A stretch of DNA of 50,873 nucleotides from Betaproteobacteria bacterium (GCA_019449455.1 JAGRPO010000071.1:1-50873); one strand, 5' to 3'. Positions 1-8,893 are shown, counted from the first letter of the stretch. The notes: generated by a model not told the origin, from the letters alone. Program-made: numbers and translations.

Positions 1-4
1 CCGG

Positions 5-1375
5 TCAGTCGATGCCGAGCCGGTCGAGCCGGTAGCGAAGGCTGCGGAAGGTGATGCCCAGCAGCTTCGCCGCCGCGGTCTTGTTGAAGCGCGTGGCCTC
101 GAGCGCCTTCTGGATGGCCTCGCGCTCCACCTGGTCCAGGAAATCGTGCAGCGGCAGCCCGCGCGTGCCGAGCGCGCCGTCGAGCGCGGCGTTCTTCTCC
201 CGGGGCGCGATCTGCGTGAGGTAGAGGTCGCTGTCGCGGATGGTGTTGTCGGTGCACAGGGCGAGCGAGCGCTCGAGGATGTTCTCCAGCTCGCGCACGT
301 TGCCCGGGAAATCGTAGCGCCGGAGCGCGAGCAGCGCCTCGTCCGAGATCGTGGGCGGCGCCACGCCGTTCTGGCGCGCCAGCCGCTCGACCACCTGCGA
401 GACCATGAGGGGGATGTCCTCGGGGATCTCGCGCAGGCTCGGCATCTTCATCTCGATCACGTTGAGGCGGTAGAAGAGGTCCTGCCGGAACTCCCCCGCC
501 TCCACCTGCTCGGCGAGCGAGCGGTGCGTGGCCGAGATGATGCGCATGTCCGTCGCCTCCTCCACCGTGTCGCCCAGGCGCCGGTACTTCTTCTCCTGGA
601 TCACGCGCAGCAGCTTCACCTGCATCGCGAGCGGCAGGTCGCCCACCTCGTCGAGGAAGAGGGTGCCCTTCTGCGCGGCGTCGAGGTACCCGGTGCGGTC
701 GGCGTCCGCGCCGGTGAAGGCGCCCTTGCGGTACCCGAAGAACTCGCTCTCCATCAGGTTCTCGGGAATCGCGCCGCAGTTCACCGCGACGAAGGGCGCG
801 TCCGCCCGCGACGATCCGGCGTGGATCATGCGCGCGGCGACCTCCTTGCCGCTGCCCGACTCCCCGGTGATGTAGACGGGCGCCTGCGAGCGGGCCAGCC
901 GCCCGATCATCTCGCGCGCCCGCTGGATGGGCGCCGATTCCCCGATCAGGCGCGGCACGTCGGAATGCGCGGCCTCGCCGGCGGCCGCGCGGCGCGCCTG
1001 CGGCTGCTTCGGGAGGTTGAGGGCGCTCATCACCAGCGGGCGCAGCTGGTCGAGCTTGATCGGCTTGGCGAGGTAGTCGAAGGCGCCGGCCTTGAGCGCG
1101 GCCACCGCGTTCTCCGTCGAGCCATAGGCCGTGATCACGGCCACGGGCGTGTTGCCGTAGTGCTCGGCGATGTGGCGCAGCACGTCGAGGCCCTCGCCAT
1201 CGGGCAGGCGCATGTCGGTGAGCGCGAGGTCGTAGGGCCGCCGCTCGAGCGCCTGCTTCGCTTCGGCAACGCTCGCCGCGCTGTCGGCGTCGATGCCCAT
1301 GCGCGACAGCGTCACCACCAGCAGCTCGCGGATGTCTGCCTCGTCGTCGACGACCAGGACGGCCTTTGCGTTCAT
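5..1375 (-). CDS. pilR: Sigma-54-dependent response regulator, PilR type
   Basis: 456 residues. The N-terminal receiver domain has the acidic pair D10-D11 and the phospho-acceptor D54. It is followed by an AAA+ sigma-54 interaction domain with Walker A GESGSGKE and the sigma-54 contact loop GAFTGA. The C-terminus is a Fis-type helix-turn-helix ending RSLRYRLDRLGID. The family activates sigma-54 RNA polymerase, classically at pilA for type IV pilus production. The ATG overlaps the pilS stop by four bases (ATGA), so the two are translationally coupled and PilS is the obvious partner. The frame stays open far upstream through pilS, but that is GC-rich read-through; the REC domain begins at this ATG. 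No pilin gene is in the window, so the target is not seen. Confidence 0.95.
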   Translation of the reverse strand: MNAKAVLVVDDEADIRELLVVTLSRMGIDADSAASVAEAKQALERRPYDLALTDMRLPDGEGLDVLRHIAEHYGNTPVAVITAYGSTENAVAALKAGAFDYLAKPIKLDQLRPLVMSALNLPKQPQARRAAAGEAAHSDVPRLIGESAPIQRAREMIGRLARSQAPVYITGESGSGKEVAARMIHAGSSRADAPFVAVNCGAIPENLMESEFFGYRKGAFTGADADRTGYLDAAQKGTLFLDEVGDLPLAMQVKLLRVIQEKKYRRLGDTVEEATDMRIISATHRSLAEQVEAGEFRQDLFYRLNVIEMKMPSLREIPEDIPLMVSQVVERLARQNGVAPPTISDEALLALRRYDFPGNVRELENILERSLALCTDNTIRDSDLYLTQIAPREKNAALDGALGTRGLPLHDFLDQVEREAIQKALEATRFNKTAAAKLLGITFRSLRYRLDRLGID

Positions 1376-3009
1376 CTGATGCCTTTCAGGGTGATGCGGA
1401 AGCGGCAGCCGGGGCCGCCGTCGCAGTATTCGATGTGCGCTCCGTTGCCCTCGCAGAGCTCGCGCGCGATGTACAGGCCGAGGCCGGTGCCCTGGGCCTC
1501 GGTGGTGAAGAAGGGCTCGAAGAGGTGGGGTTGCAGCTCGGCGGCCACGCCCGGCCCGTCGTCGGTCACCTCCAGCGCCAGCATGCCCGGCGTATCGGCG
1601 GGCGCCAGCACCACGCGCACCGAGCCCGGATTCCTGAAGCCGTGCCGCCACGCATTGCGCAGGAGGTTCCACAGGACCTGGTGGAGGTGCTGGCGGTCGA
1701 AGTCCATGCGAAGCGTCGTGCGCACGTCCACCTGCACGCCCTCTGCCGGCACGCCCTCGTTGGCGCAGAAGTCGGCGGCGAACTGCTCGAGGAACGGGCG
1801 GGCCTCGATGGCCTCGGGCTGGGCGCGGTCCCGCCGGTTGAGGTAGAGCACTTCCTGCACGATGCGGTCGAGGCGGTGGACGTTGTCGCGGATGATCGTC
1901 ACGAGGCGGTCGTCGCCCGCCTGCGCGTGCTCCGTCTCGGCCAGGAGCTCCGCGGCGTGGTTGATCGAGGACAGGGGGTTGCGGATCTCGTGCGCGATGG
2001 AGGCCGTGAGGCGGCCCAGCGCGACGAGCTTCATCTGCTGGGCGCGCGCGCGCATGCGGCTCACGTCCTCGACGAACACCACGGTGGGCGGAGGGTTGCC
2101 GGTCCCGATGGCCACGAAGTGGGCGCCGAGCTCGGAGTTCGAGCGCGCCGTGCGGAACGGCATGTAGGTGGCCTCGGGCCCGCGCCGCCACGACTCCAGC
2201 ATGCGGGCGATCTCCGGGGAGTACTCCGACAGGAGCGGCCTGCGCCCCGCCGGCAGCGGCCCCAGGAGCTGGACCGCGCGGGGATTGTGCTGGCGGATCG
2301 TGCCCTCGGGGTCCACGACCAGGAACGCGTCCTGCATGTCGCGGATCACGAGCTCGTTGATCTGCGACATGTTGGCGAGGTCGATCGTGCGTTGCTGGGC
2401 GATGGTCTCGCTGGTGCGCGCATAGCGGGCGAGCGTCCAGCCCAGGCCCGCGGTCGCGAAGAGCGCCATGCTGGTGAGGGCGGACTGCAGGAAATCGCTC
2501 GCGGGCGCGTCGAACCGCCACATCTGGAATGCCTGCTCGACCAGGACGGCGAGGGCCGCGACGGCCGCGTGGAAGAACACGAGGCGCCCGCGCGTGATCA
2601 GGCCCGCCGCGGCGAGCGAGATGAGGAGCGACACGCCGAATCCCGAGCGGATTCCGCCGCTCGTGTGCATGATCACGCCGATGGCGAGGACGTCCACGAA
2701 GACCGCGGCCGTGACCTGCAGCGACAGCCGGGGCTCGCGCAGCAGCGCCGGCACCATCAGCAGCACGGCGGACACCGCGTAGGCCACGAGCGCGGTCACC
2801 GCGAGCCGGGGCTGCAGGGCGCCGAGTTGGAACAGCGAGTTCAGGAAGAGGTAGACGCCCGACAGCCCGGCCGCGAGCATGACGCGGTAGGCCGAGAAGA
2901 TGACCAGCGTGCGCCAGGCGGTTTCGTCGCCGGCGGAGGCCATGGGGGCACGCTCGCCGGGACGCAGGCGGTCGGCGAGGGCCCCGGGGGCGAACGCGGC
3001 CGGCGTCAT
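1372..3009 (-). CDS. pilS: Two-component sensor histidine kinase, PilS type
   Basis: 545 residues. An N-terminal block of about six membrane helices (roughly residues 30-190) is followed by a PAS-like region and a HisKA domain with phospho-acceptor H340 in IAHEIRNPLSS. The ATP-binding domain has the G boxes DDGPGV and GTGLGLYIARELCE. This is the PilS layout: a polytopic inner-membrane sensor that phosphorylates PilR. I chose the ATG at 3009 because it overlaps the stop of the upstream small gene as ATGA; a longer frame to 3096 would run into that gene. An internal ATG at 2942 is an alternative. It forms an operon with the small PP0621-like gene upstream and pilR downstream. Confidence 0.93.
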   Translation of the reverse strand: MTPAAFAPGALADRLRPGERAPMASAGDETAWRTLVIFSAYRVMLAAGLSGVYLFLNSLFQLGALQPRLAVTALVAYAVSAVLLMVPALLREPRLSLQVTAAVFVDVLAIGVIMHTSGGIRSGFGVSLLISLAAAGLITRGRLVFFHAAVAALAVLVEQAFQMWRFDAPASDFLQSALTSMALFATAGLGWTLARYARTSETIAQQRTIDLANMSQINELVIRDMQDAFLVVDPEGTIRQHNPRAVQLLGPLPAGRRPLLSEYSPEIARMLESWRRGPEATYMPFRTARSNSELGAHFVAIGTGNPPPTVVFVEDVSRMRARAQQMKLVALGRLTASIAHEIRNPLSSINHAAELLAETEHAQAGDDRLVTIIRDNVHRLDRIVQEVLYLNRRDRAQPEAIEARPFLEQFAADFCANEGVPAEGVQVDVRTTLRMDFDRQHLHQVLWNLLRNAWRHGFRNPGSVRVVLAPADTPGMLALEVTDDGPGVAAELQPHLFEPFFTTEAQGTGLGLYIARELCEGNGAHIEYCDGGPGCRFRITLKGIR

Positions 3010-3230
3010 GTCGCGTGCTTGCAGGTCGAGGGATCGCGGCAGGTGAACTTGCCGCCTTCCTCCACCGCCTCGCTGCGGGGCATGTTCACGCCGCACCGCG
3101 AGCAGGCGACCATGTCCTCGACGTCCTTCGGCTCCGACGGGTTCGCGTCCGGCACCTGCGACTTGAAGAAGCCGCGGAAAAGAATCCAGATCGCGAAGCC
3201 GATTGCCAGCAGTAGGATGATTCGGGCCAA
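3006..3230 (-). CDS. PP0621-like small membrane protein with zinc ribbon
   Basis: 74 residues: one N-terminal membrane helix (residues 3-20), a short acidic linker, then two cysteine pairs, CSRC and CRDPSTC, that look like a small zinc ribbon facing the cytoplasm. Proteins of this kind (PP0621 family) are commonly found just upstream of pilS in beta- and gammaproteobacteria. Here it overlaps pilS by four bases. The function is not known; the position suggests a role with the PilS-PilR pair, which is inference. Confidence 0.85.
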   Translation of the reverse strand: MARIILLLAIGFAIWILFRGFFKSQVPDANPSEPKDVEDMVACSRCGVNMPRSEAVEEGGKFTCRDPSTCKHAT

Positions 3231-3319
3231 GACGGGTTTCCGAGGGGTTTTCCCTGCTCCGATTCTAGCTCAGCCGGGGGGCACGAACCCGCGGCCGGAT
3301 GCACATCCCGCCCGCTCCC

Positions 3320-4936
3320 CTACGACAGGGGCACCTCGACCTCGAAAAGGACTCCCCTGCCCTCGGGAAGGTTCACCGCGCGCACGGTGCCGCCGTGGAA
3401 CACGGCGACCAGGCGCACGATCGCGAGTCCCAGGCCCAGGTGCCCGCCGCGGCCCTGCCCTTCGTCGCGTCCCGAGACCATGGCGTCGAAGAGGCGCGGC
3501 AGCATGGCGGCGGGAATGGGCGGTCCCTCGTTCGCCACGCCGAGGCGGGCGCGGTGGCCGTCGGACGAGAGCGCGACCCGGATGGCGCTGCCGGCGGGCG
3601 CGAAGTCGAGCGCGTTCTCGACCAGCTTGTCGAGGAGCTGGGCCCACGCATCGGGAACGCCGGTCATCGCGACGGCCTGCGTCGGCGCTTCCAGGTCGAA
3701 GGCGCGGCCCGGGTAGGCGCTGCGATAGCCCTCGACGCAGCCGCGCACCACGGCGGCAAGGTCGAAGGGCTCGCGTTCGGCGCTCTCGAGCATCTTTTCC
3801 AGCCGCGTGCCCTCCGACAGGCGCGAGATGAGGCGGGAGAGGCGGTCGACGCCCTCCCCGGCACGGTCGAGGTAGACGCGCGCCGCGCCCTCGGGCGACT
3901 GGCTCCTCAGGTTGTCGAGCGAGGAGCGCACCACGGCCACCGGCGTGCGAAGCTCGTGCGACAGTTGCCCGGCCATCTGCTCGAGGTAGGTGTTGTAGTC
4001 GCGAAGCCGGCCGAGGACCGCGGCGATCGTGCGTTCGAGGTCGCCGATCTCGTCCTTCGCCCCCGTCAGGGTGATGTCGCCGCGGATCCGACCCTGCGCG
4101 TCGATGGCCGCCTCGGCCTCGGCGTGCAACCGCCGGATGCGCGTGGCGAGCCGCGTGGCGAAATAGAGCAGGATGGCGAACGCGGCCACGCATACCGCCA
4201 GCGTCAACGCGATCAGGTTCTCGAGCGCCGATTGGCGAAGGAGCAGGATGGAGGCCGTGGTCTCCTCCACCACCACCGCGCCCACGATGTCGTCGCCCAC
4301 GAACACGGGTTGCGCGGCCGAGAGTATGGCCACCTCCCGGTCGCGGGTCCCGCGCCAGTAGGTGGACGACACGCCGATGAGCGCGCGGTCGATCTGCGCG
4401 CGCACCGGCGTGGACTCGTCGCCGGCCGGGACCTCGGGCGAGGAGACGACGAGCGACACGACCGGCTTGAGCCACGAGGTGATCGTCGTGCGCGGCGCGG
4501 CCGATCGCGCGGGCGGCGGCTCGCGAAGCGACCCGGAGAGCCCGCGCACGCGCGATCGCGTGTCCACGACCCAGGAGCGCGAGGCGCGCCGGCCCATGAT
4601 GTCGAGGAAGCGCTCGATCTCCTCCGAGGGCGCGTAGGCCGATCCGAGGCTCGCGGCGGCCACCGGGTCCGCGGCGGCGAAGAGCCCGACGATGCGGCGG
4701 CGCTCCTCGTCCTCGGGATCGCCCGGCGCGGCGCCTCCCGGGGGGAAGAGCGCGGGACGGTCGGAGAGCGCCGAGGCCACCGCGCGCGCGGTGGCGGCGA
4801 TGTCCTGCTCCTGGGCGATGCGCAGGAACGCCTCCATCCGGCTGATGAATTGCACCGCGAGCGCCGGGATGGCGAGCAGCACCAGCGAGGCAAGAAGCAG
4901 CCGGAAGCGGATGCCGTGGACGAAGGCCGCTCGCAT
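3320..4936 (-). CDS. Sensor histidine kinase of the proteobacterial dedicated sortase system (PdsS type)
   Basis: 538 residues. An N-terminal membrane helix (about residues 10-30) is followed by a periplasmic sensor region of about 220 residues, a second membrane helix near residues 235-260, a HAMP-like linker, HisKA with H327 in LSHELRTPVAVV, and an ATP-binding domain with a GHLGLGLAIVR box. The N-terminal region (AVQFISRMEAFLR, then ALSDRP) resembles kinases dedicated to proteobacterial sortase loci, and the gene is third in an operon led by the matching response regulator. From memory the family model is nearer 700 residues, so the sensor part here appears short. The ATG at 4936 follows the upstream stop by eight bases. 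Confidence 0.85.
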   Translation of the reverse strand: MRAAFVHGIRFRLLLASLVLLAIPALAVQFISRMEAFLRIAQEQDIAATARAVASALSDRPALFPPGGAAPGDPEDEERRRIVGLFAAADPVAAASLGSAYAPSEEIERFLDIMGRRASRSWVVDTRSRVRGLSGSLREPPPARSAAPRTTITSWLKPVVSLVVSSPEVPAGDESTPVRAQIDRALIGVSSTYWRGTRDREVAILSAAQPVFVGDDIVGAVVVEETTASILLLRQSALENLIALTLAVCVAAFAILLYFATRLATRIRRLHAEAEAAIDAQGRIRGDITLTGAKDEIGDLERTIAAVLGRLRDYNTYLEQMAGQLSHELRTPVAVVRSSLDNLRSQSPEGAARVYLDRAGEGVDRLSRLISRLSEGTRLEKMLESAEREPFDLAAVVRGCVEGYRSAYPGRAFDLEAPTQAVAMTGVPDAWAQLLDKLVENALDFAPAGSAIRVALSSDGHRARLGVANEGPPIPAAMLPRLFDAMVSGRDEGQGRGGHLGLGLAIVRLVAVFHGGTVRAVNLPEGRGVLFEVEVPLS

Positions 4937-4944
4937 GGCCGCGC

Positions 4945-5862
4945 TCAGTCGAGGGCGATGGACAGGCCGAGGGAGCCGAAGCGGTGCGGCGAATGCTGGC
5001 CCTCGAACTCGCGCGAATCCCGCGCGAGGCCCAGGGTGACCGCGCCCCAAGTCTCCGACCAGGCGATCCCGGCCGCGACCCGGCTGACCCGCCGCTCGAA
5101 GCCGGCTTCCGGATTCGGGTCGTCCGCGCGGCGCTCGAGCAGTCGATTGCGGGCGACGGCGCGCACGCTTGCCCCCGCGAACAGCGAGAGGCCGCCCGCC
5201 TTGCGCGGCAAGGGCGGCGTGGCGGCGAAGCGAAGCAGCGGGTTGGCCGCCTCCGCCGGGCCGTCCGTGCGCCACTCGATGCCCGCGTGGCCGAAGGCCG
5301 TGAGCGTTCCCGCGACCCCCCCGCCGTGGATCACCAGCGCTCCCGGGATCGCGGCCGGCCCGATGCGATGCGACCACGCGGCCGCGAGCTGGATATCGGC
5401 GCGGTTGGGCACCTGCCGCGACCAGTCCGTCTCCGGCGCGGGCGCCACGCGGTGGATGACGTCCTGCGCCTGCTCGCCCCACGCCGCGGGGCCGGAGACG
5501 CCGGCGTCGAATCCCAGCGTGGCGAGCGTGTCCGGCGCGATGTCGTGGCGCGCGAGGGATAGCTGCAGGCGCCCCGCGTTGGGTCGGTCGGGGAGCGTCG
5601 GGTCCTGGCGGCCGTCGCCCGTGTACACCTCGTGGACGATGCCCACGTCGAAGCGCTGCTCCCGCGTGGAGGGTGCGCGCAGGAACGTTGCGAGGGGCGA
5701 GGCGGCATCGAGCGGCGCCGAGCGGTAGATGCGCACGCCGCTCGTGTACCAGCGGTCCGAATGGAAGACGTCGTTGTCCACCTGGGCGTGCCACAGGACC
5801 GGGGGGGCGGCGAGGGCGGCCTGCGCGGCCGCCGCGGCGAGCGCGAGGAGCGCGCCCCTCAC
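4945..5862 (-). CDS. LpxR-family (DUF2219) outer-membrane protein, probable lipid A 3'-O-deacylase
   Basis: 305 residues with a signal peptide (ALLALAAAAAQAALA) and a predicted beta-barrel rich in aromatic and alternating residues. Family marks: VDNDVFHSDRWYTSGVRIY near the mature N-terminus (the Asn-Asp pair is in the LpxR active site) and GPAAWGEQAQDVIHRV in the middle, which carries the conserved His. The C-terminus ends in hydrophobic SLGLSIALD, as barrels do. LpxR removes the 3'-acyloxyacyl group of lipid A at the outer surface. The start is a GTG that overlaps the upstream regulator stop (GTGA); no ATG fits the signal peptide. Its place inside the sortase regulatory operon is unusual. 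Activity is inferred, and the family also holds uncharacterised members. Confidence 0.85.
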   Translation of the reverse strand: MRGALLALAAAAAQAALAAPPVLWHAQVDNDVFHSDRWYTSGVRIYRSAPLDAASPLATFLRAPSTREQRFDVGIVHEVYTGDGRQDPTLPDRPNAGRLQLSLARHDIAPDTLATLGFDAGVSGPAAWGEQAQDVIHRVAPAPETDWSRQVPNRADIQLAAAWSHRIGPAAIPGALVIHGGGVAGTLTAFGHAGIEWRTDGPAEAANPLLRFAATPPLPRKAGGLSLFAGASVRAVARNRLLERRADDPNPEAGFERRVSRVAAGIAWSETWGAVTLGLARDSREFEGQHSPHRFGSLGLSIALD

Positions 5863-6554
5863 GCCTTTTCCGTCCAGCGGTAACCCATGCCGTACACCGT
5901 CTCGATCGCGTCGAAGGCGGGGTCGACGGCGAGGAACTTCTTGCGGATGCGCTTCACGTGCGAGGTGATGGTGCCGTCGTCGACCACCATCTCGGCGTCG
6001 CGCATGAGCGTGTCGCGGTCCTTCACGTGGCCGGGGTGGCGGGCGAGGGAGCGCACCATCCAGAACTCCGTGACGGTGAGGTCGACGGGACTGCCCCGCC
6101 ACAGCGCCGACATGCGCGCGGCGTCGAGCTCGAGGGGCCCGCGCACCACCCGCTCGTCGTCCCGCGCCGGCTCCTTGGCCGCCTCCACGCGCCGGAAGAG
6201 CGCCGCGATGCGGGCGAGGAGGTGCGGCAGGCTCGCGTCCTTGGTGAGGTAGTCGTCGGCGCCCAGGCGCAGGCCCGAGACGATGTCGAAATCGGAATCG
6301 CGCGCGGAGAGAAAGATGATGGGAAGCGTGGACGACATCGCGCGCAGGTCGCGGCACAGCGCGAAGCCGCCGTCGATTTCCGCGCCCAGGCCGATGTCGA
6401 CGATGGCGAGATCCGGCAGCCTCGTGGCGAGCGAGCGCATCGCCTGCGGGCGGTCCGCGAACGCCTGCACCTCGTAGCCGGCGCGCGCCAGGGCGTCGGC
6501 GTAGTTCTGGCGGATGGTGGCGTCGTCCTCGACGAGCGCAATGCGGCGCGGCAT
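5859..6554 (-). CDS. Response regulator of the proteobacterial dedicated sortase system (PdsR type)
   Basis: 231 residues, OmpR-like. The receiver domain has D10-D11 and phospho-acceptor D53 in IVDIGLGAEIDGG; the winged-helix DNA-binding domain contains SHVKRIRKKF and ETVYGMGYRW. It heads a three-gene minus-strand operon (regulator, LpxR-type protein, sensor kinase), each junction overlapping or nearly so. It diverges from the sortase substrate and sortase genes, so it is the natural regulator of both sides. Upstream lie a perfect TATAAT six bases before the ATG and a 26-bp palindrome, suggesting self-regulation from a leaderless transcript. Confidence 0.9.
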   Translation of the reverse strand: MPRRIALVEDDATIRQNYADALARAGYEVQAFADRPQAMRSLATRLPDLAIVDIGLGAEIDGGFALCRDLRAMSSTLPIIFLSARDSDFDIVSGLRLGADDYLTKDASLPHLLARIAALFRRVEAAKEPARDDERVVRGPLELDAARMSALWRGSPVDLTVTEFWMVRSLARHPGHVKDRDTLMRDAEMVVDDGTITSHVKRIRKKFLAVDPAFDAIETVYGMGYRWTEKA

Positions 6555-6560
6555 CCCCGG

Positions 6561-6566
6561 ATTATA
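6561..6566 (-). promoter_or_regulatory. -10 element of the sortase regulator gene, probable leaderless start
   Basis: A perfect TATAAT on the minus strand is followed by six bases (CCGGGG) and then the ATG of the response regulator. With normal spacing, transcription would begin at or within a base or two of the ATG, so there is no room for a ribosome binding site. No good -35 is seen because a palindrome occupies that region. Confidence 0.6.
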
Positions 6567-6592
6567 GGGGACGGTTCCTGGGAACCGTCCCC
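6567..6592. repeat. 26-bp perfect palindrome in the divergent sortase promoter region
   Basis: Two 12-base arms, GGGGACGGTTCC and GGAACCGTCCCC, are separated by TG. The palindrome abuts the -10 of the regulator gene and covers the spacer and -35 position. It could be an operator, for example for the response regulator itself. It could also be a mobile REP/MITE-like palindrome, since similar GGGGACGGTTCC palindromes occur as dispersed repeats in other genomes (recalled, not searched). I saw no second copy in this window. Confidence 0.8.
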
Positions 6593-6718
6593 AAATCCTG
6601 CCGTCATCTTTTTGCCCGAATTGGTCGCCGCCCTTCCCGCTTTCCCCAAGGTTGGCGCCCCGGCGCCCGCGCGTAATGGCCCTGCCGAATGGGTCGGCGC
6701 GAAAAAAGGGGAAGAAAA

Positions 6719-8893
6719 ATGTCGAGCAAGGCGGGCGGATACCGGGGCGGAGTCGATGCGGCGCTGGCCGATTTCATCGGGTTGCTGGGCAAGGCGATCG
6801 TCTCGGGCATCGCGGTGAGCGTCGTCCTCGCCCTGGCCGCCCTGGGACTGGCGACGACCGCCAACGCGCAGGCAAAGCCCAATGACGCGAAGACGGGCAC
6901 CCTGCTCTTGCGCACCGGCACGGACGGCGCCTTCGCGCCGGCGCCCAAGGTCGAGACCGACGTCACGATCCACGTGACCGGCATCGTCGCCCGCACGCGC
7001 GTGTCGCAGACCTTCCACAACCCCGGCACGGACTTCGTCGAAGGCGTGTACGTCTTCCCGCTTCCCGAGAACGCCGCGGTCGACCACCTCTGGCTTCGCA
7101 TCGGGGAGCGGGTGATCGAAGGGCAGGTGAAGGAGAAGGAAGAGGCCCGCCGCGTCTACGCCCAGGCCAGGAGCGAGGGGAAGAAGGCCGCGCTGGTCGA
7201 GCAGCAGCGCCCCATCCTGTTCACCAACGCCGTGGCGAACATCGGCCCCGGCGAGTACGTGCGCGTGCTGATCGAGTACCAGCAGACCCTCTCCCTCGAC
7301 AACGGCGAGTACCGCCTGCGCTTCCCGCTCGCCATCACGCCGCGCTACGAGCCTGCCGGCGCCGCGCTCCCGGACGAGCCCAAGACCGACGAGCCCCTGA
7401 AGGTGGCCGCCTCCGGCGCCACGCCCACGGGCGCCGCGGTCGACCCCGTCCTGCACCCCGACTACGCGCCGGCCGGCTGCGGCGGCGTGAACCCGGTGGC
7501 CATCGGGGTCGTCGTCGACTTCGGCGTGCCGCTCGGCAAGGTGGCGAGTTCCTACCACGAAGCCTGGATCGAGAAGGAATCGGGCACGCGCACCGTCGTC
7601 TACCTGCAGAAGGAACAGGAGGAGGCCGACCGCGACTTCGAGCTGGTGTGGGCCCCCCAGGGCGGCGCCGTGCCGCAGGCGACCGTCTTCACCGAATCGA
7701 GGAACGGCACCGACTACACGCTCCTCATGGTGGTGCCCCCGCAGCCCACGGCCGCGGAAAAGGCCGCGATCGCCCCGATGCCGCGCGAAACCGTCTTCAT
7801 CATCGACACCTCCGGCTCGATGCAGGGCATCTCGATCCAGCAGGCGAAGGAAGCCCTCCTCACGGGCCTCGCCACGCTCGCGCCGCGCGACCGGTTCAAC
7901 GTCGTGGAATTCAACTCCGTCACGCGACCGATGTGGCCCGACGCGCTGCCCGCGACGGCCGACAACGTGCAGCACGCCCGTGCCTGGGTCGCGAAGCTTC
8001 GCGCCGACGGCGGCACCGAGATGGCGGGCGCGCTCACCTTCGCGCTCAACGGTCGCGACACCCCCGGCTACCTCCGCCAGGCGATCTTCATGACGGACGG
8101 CTCGGTGGGCAACGAGGACCAGCTCTTCAAGCTCATCGCGCAGCGCCTGGGCTCCACCCGGCTCTTCACCGTGGGCATCGGCTCCGCGCCCAACAGCCAC
8201 TTCATGACCAAGGCGGCGCAGTTCGGCCGCGGCACCTTCACCTACATCGGCGACCTGCGCGAGGTGCAGGAAAAGATGGCCGCGCTCTTCGCGAAGATCG
8301 AGTCGCCGGTGCTGAAGGACGTCTCCATCCGCTGGCCCGACGGCACGCCCGTGGAGACATTCCCGGCGCGCGTCCCCGACCTCTACCTCGGCGAGCCGAT
8401 CGTCGTCGCGGCCGCCCACACCGCGCTCAAGGGGACGATCGTCGTCTCCGGCATGCGCGGAAACGAACCCTGGAGCGTGGCGCTCACGCCGTCGCCGAGT
8501 GGCGAGCAAACCGGCGTGGGCGCCCTCTGGGCCAGGGCCAAGATCGCGACCCTGATGGACGAGCTGCGCATGGGCGCGGACGAAGCGCTCATCCGCCCGG
8601 CCGTGGTGAAGGTGGCGCTCGAGCATCACCTGGTCTCGCGCTTCACCAGCCTGGTCGCCGTGGATGTCACGCCCACCGCGCCCGGCGGCGAGAAGCGCAC
8701 CGCGCTCGTGAAGGCGTCGCAGCCGCGATCGTCCGCCCCCGGCGTCATTCCCCAGACCGACACCGAATCCACCCTGCAGATCCTGCTCGGGCTCCTTGCG
8801 CTGGCAGCCGCCGGGATGGTCGCCCTCCTCGGGCGACTCATCCCGGCAGGAGGGGCGAAGCCCGCCGCCGCGCACGCGGAGGGCTCGCGATGA
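6719..8893 (+). CDS. Sortase-anchored VIT/von Willebrand factor A surface protein (marine proteobacterial sortase target type)
   Basis: 724 residues. An N-terminal membrane/signal segment (residues 25-50, ending TTANA) is followed by a VIT domain (about 60-190) and a von Willebrand factor A domain whose metal site is DTSGS at 363-367. The C-terminal sorting signal is IPQTDTES at 677-684, then a hydrophobic helix (about 688-708), an Arg, and a short tail. This matches the single substrate of the proteobacterial dedicated sortase system, with an LPxTG-like motif that starts with Ile. The ATG at 6719 is preceded by GGGGAA; an in-frame ATG ten codons earlier lacks a ribosome site. The stop overlaps the sortase ATG (ATGA), so enzyme and substrate are coupled. 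The VIT/vWA pair suggests a binding protein at the cell surface or periplasm; the ligand is unknown. Confidence 0.9.
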   Translation: MSSKAGGYRGGVDAALADFIGLLGKAIVSGIAVSVVLALAALGLATTANAQAKPNDAKTGTLLLRTGTDGAFAPAPKVETDVTIHVTGIVARTRVSQTFHNPGTDFVEGVYVFPLPENAAVDHLWLRIGERVIEGQVKEKEEARRVYAQARSEGKKAALVEQQRPILFTNAVANIGPGEYVRVLIEYQQTLSLDNGEYRLRFPLAITPRYEPAGAALPDEPKTDEPLKVAASGATPTGAAVDPVLHPDYAPAGCGGVNPVAIGVVVDFGVPLGKVASSYHEAWIEKESGTRTVVYLQKEQEEADRDFELVWAPQGGAVPQATVFTESRNGTDYTLLMVVPPQPTAAEKAAIAPMPRETVFIIDTSGSMQGISIQQAKEALLTGLATLAPRDRFNVVEFNSVTRPMWPDALPATADNVQHARAWVAKLRADGGTEMAGALTFALNGRDTPGYLRQAIFMTDGSVGNEDQLFKLIAQRLGSTRLFTVGIGSAPNSHFMTKAAQFGRGTFTYIGDLREVQEKMAALFAKIESPVLKDVSIRWPDGTPVETFPARVPDLYLGEPIVVAAAHTALKGTIVVSGMRGNEPWSVALTPSPSGEQTGVGALWARAKIATLMDELRMGADEALIRPAVVKVALEHHLVSRFTSLVAVDVTPTAPGGEKRTALVKASQPRSSAPGVIPQTDTESTLQILLGLLALAAAGMVALLGRLIPAGGAKPAAAHAEGSR

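Noticed and set aside
5-2521. An open frame that would fuse PilR to an 380-residue N-terminal extension
   Set aside because: The extension is read out of frame through pilS, is Arg/Ala/Pro/Gly rich, and the receiver domain begins at the ATG at 1375.
1-3230. Sigma-54 promoters for PilR
   Set aside because: I found no clear GG-N10-GC element with proper context in the intergenic regions.
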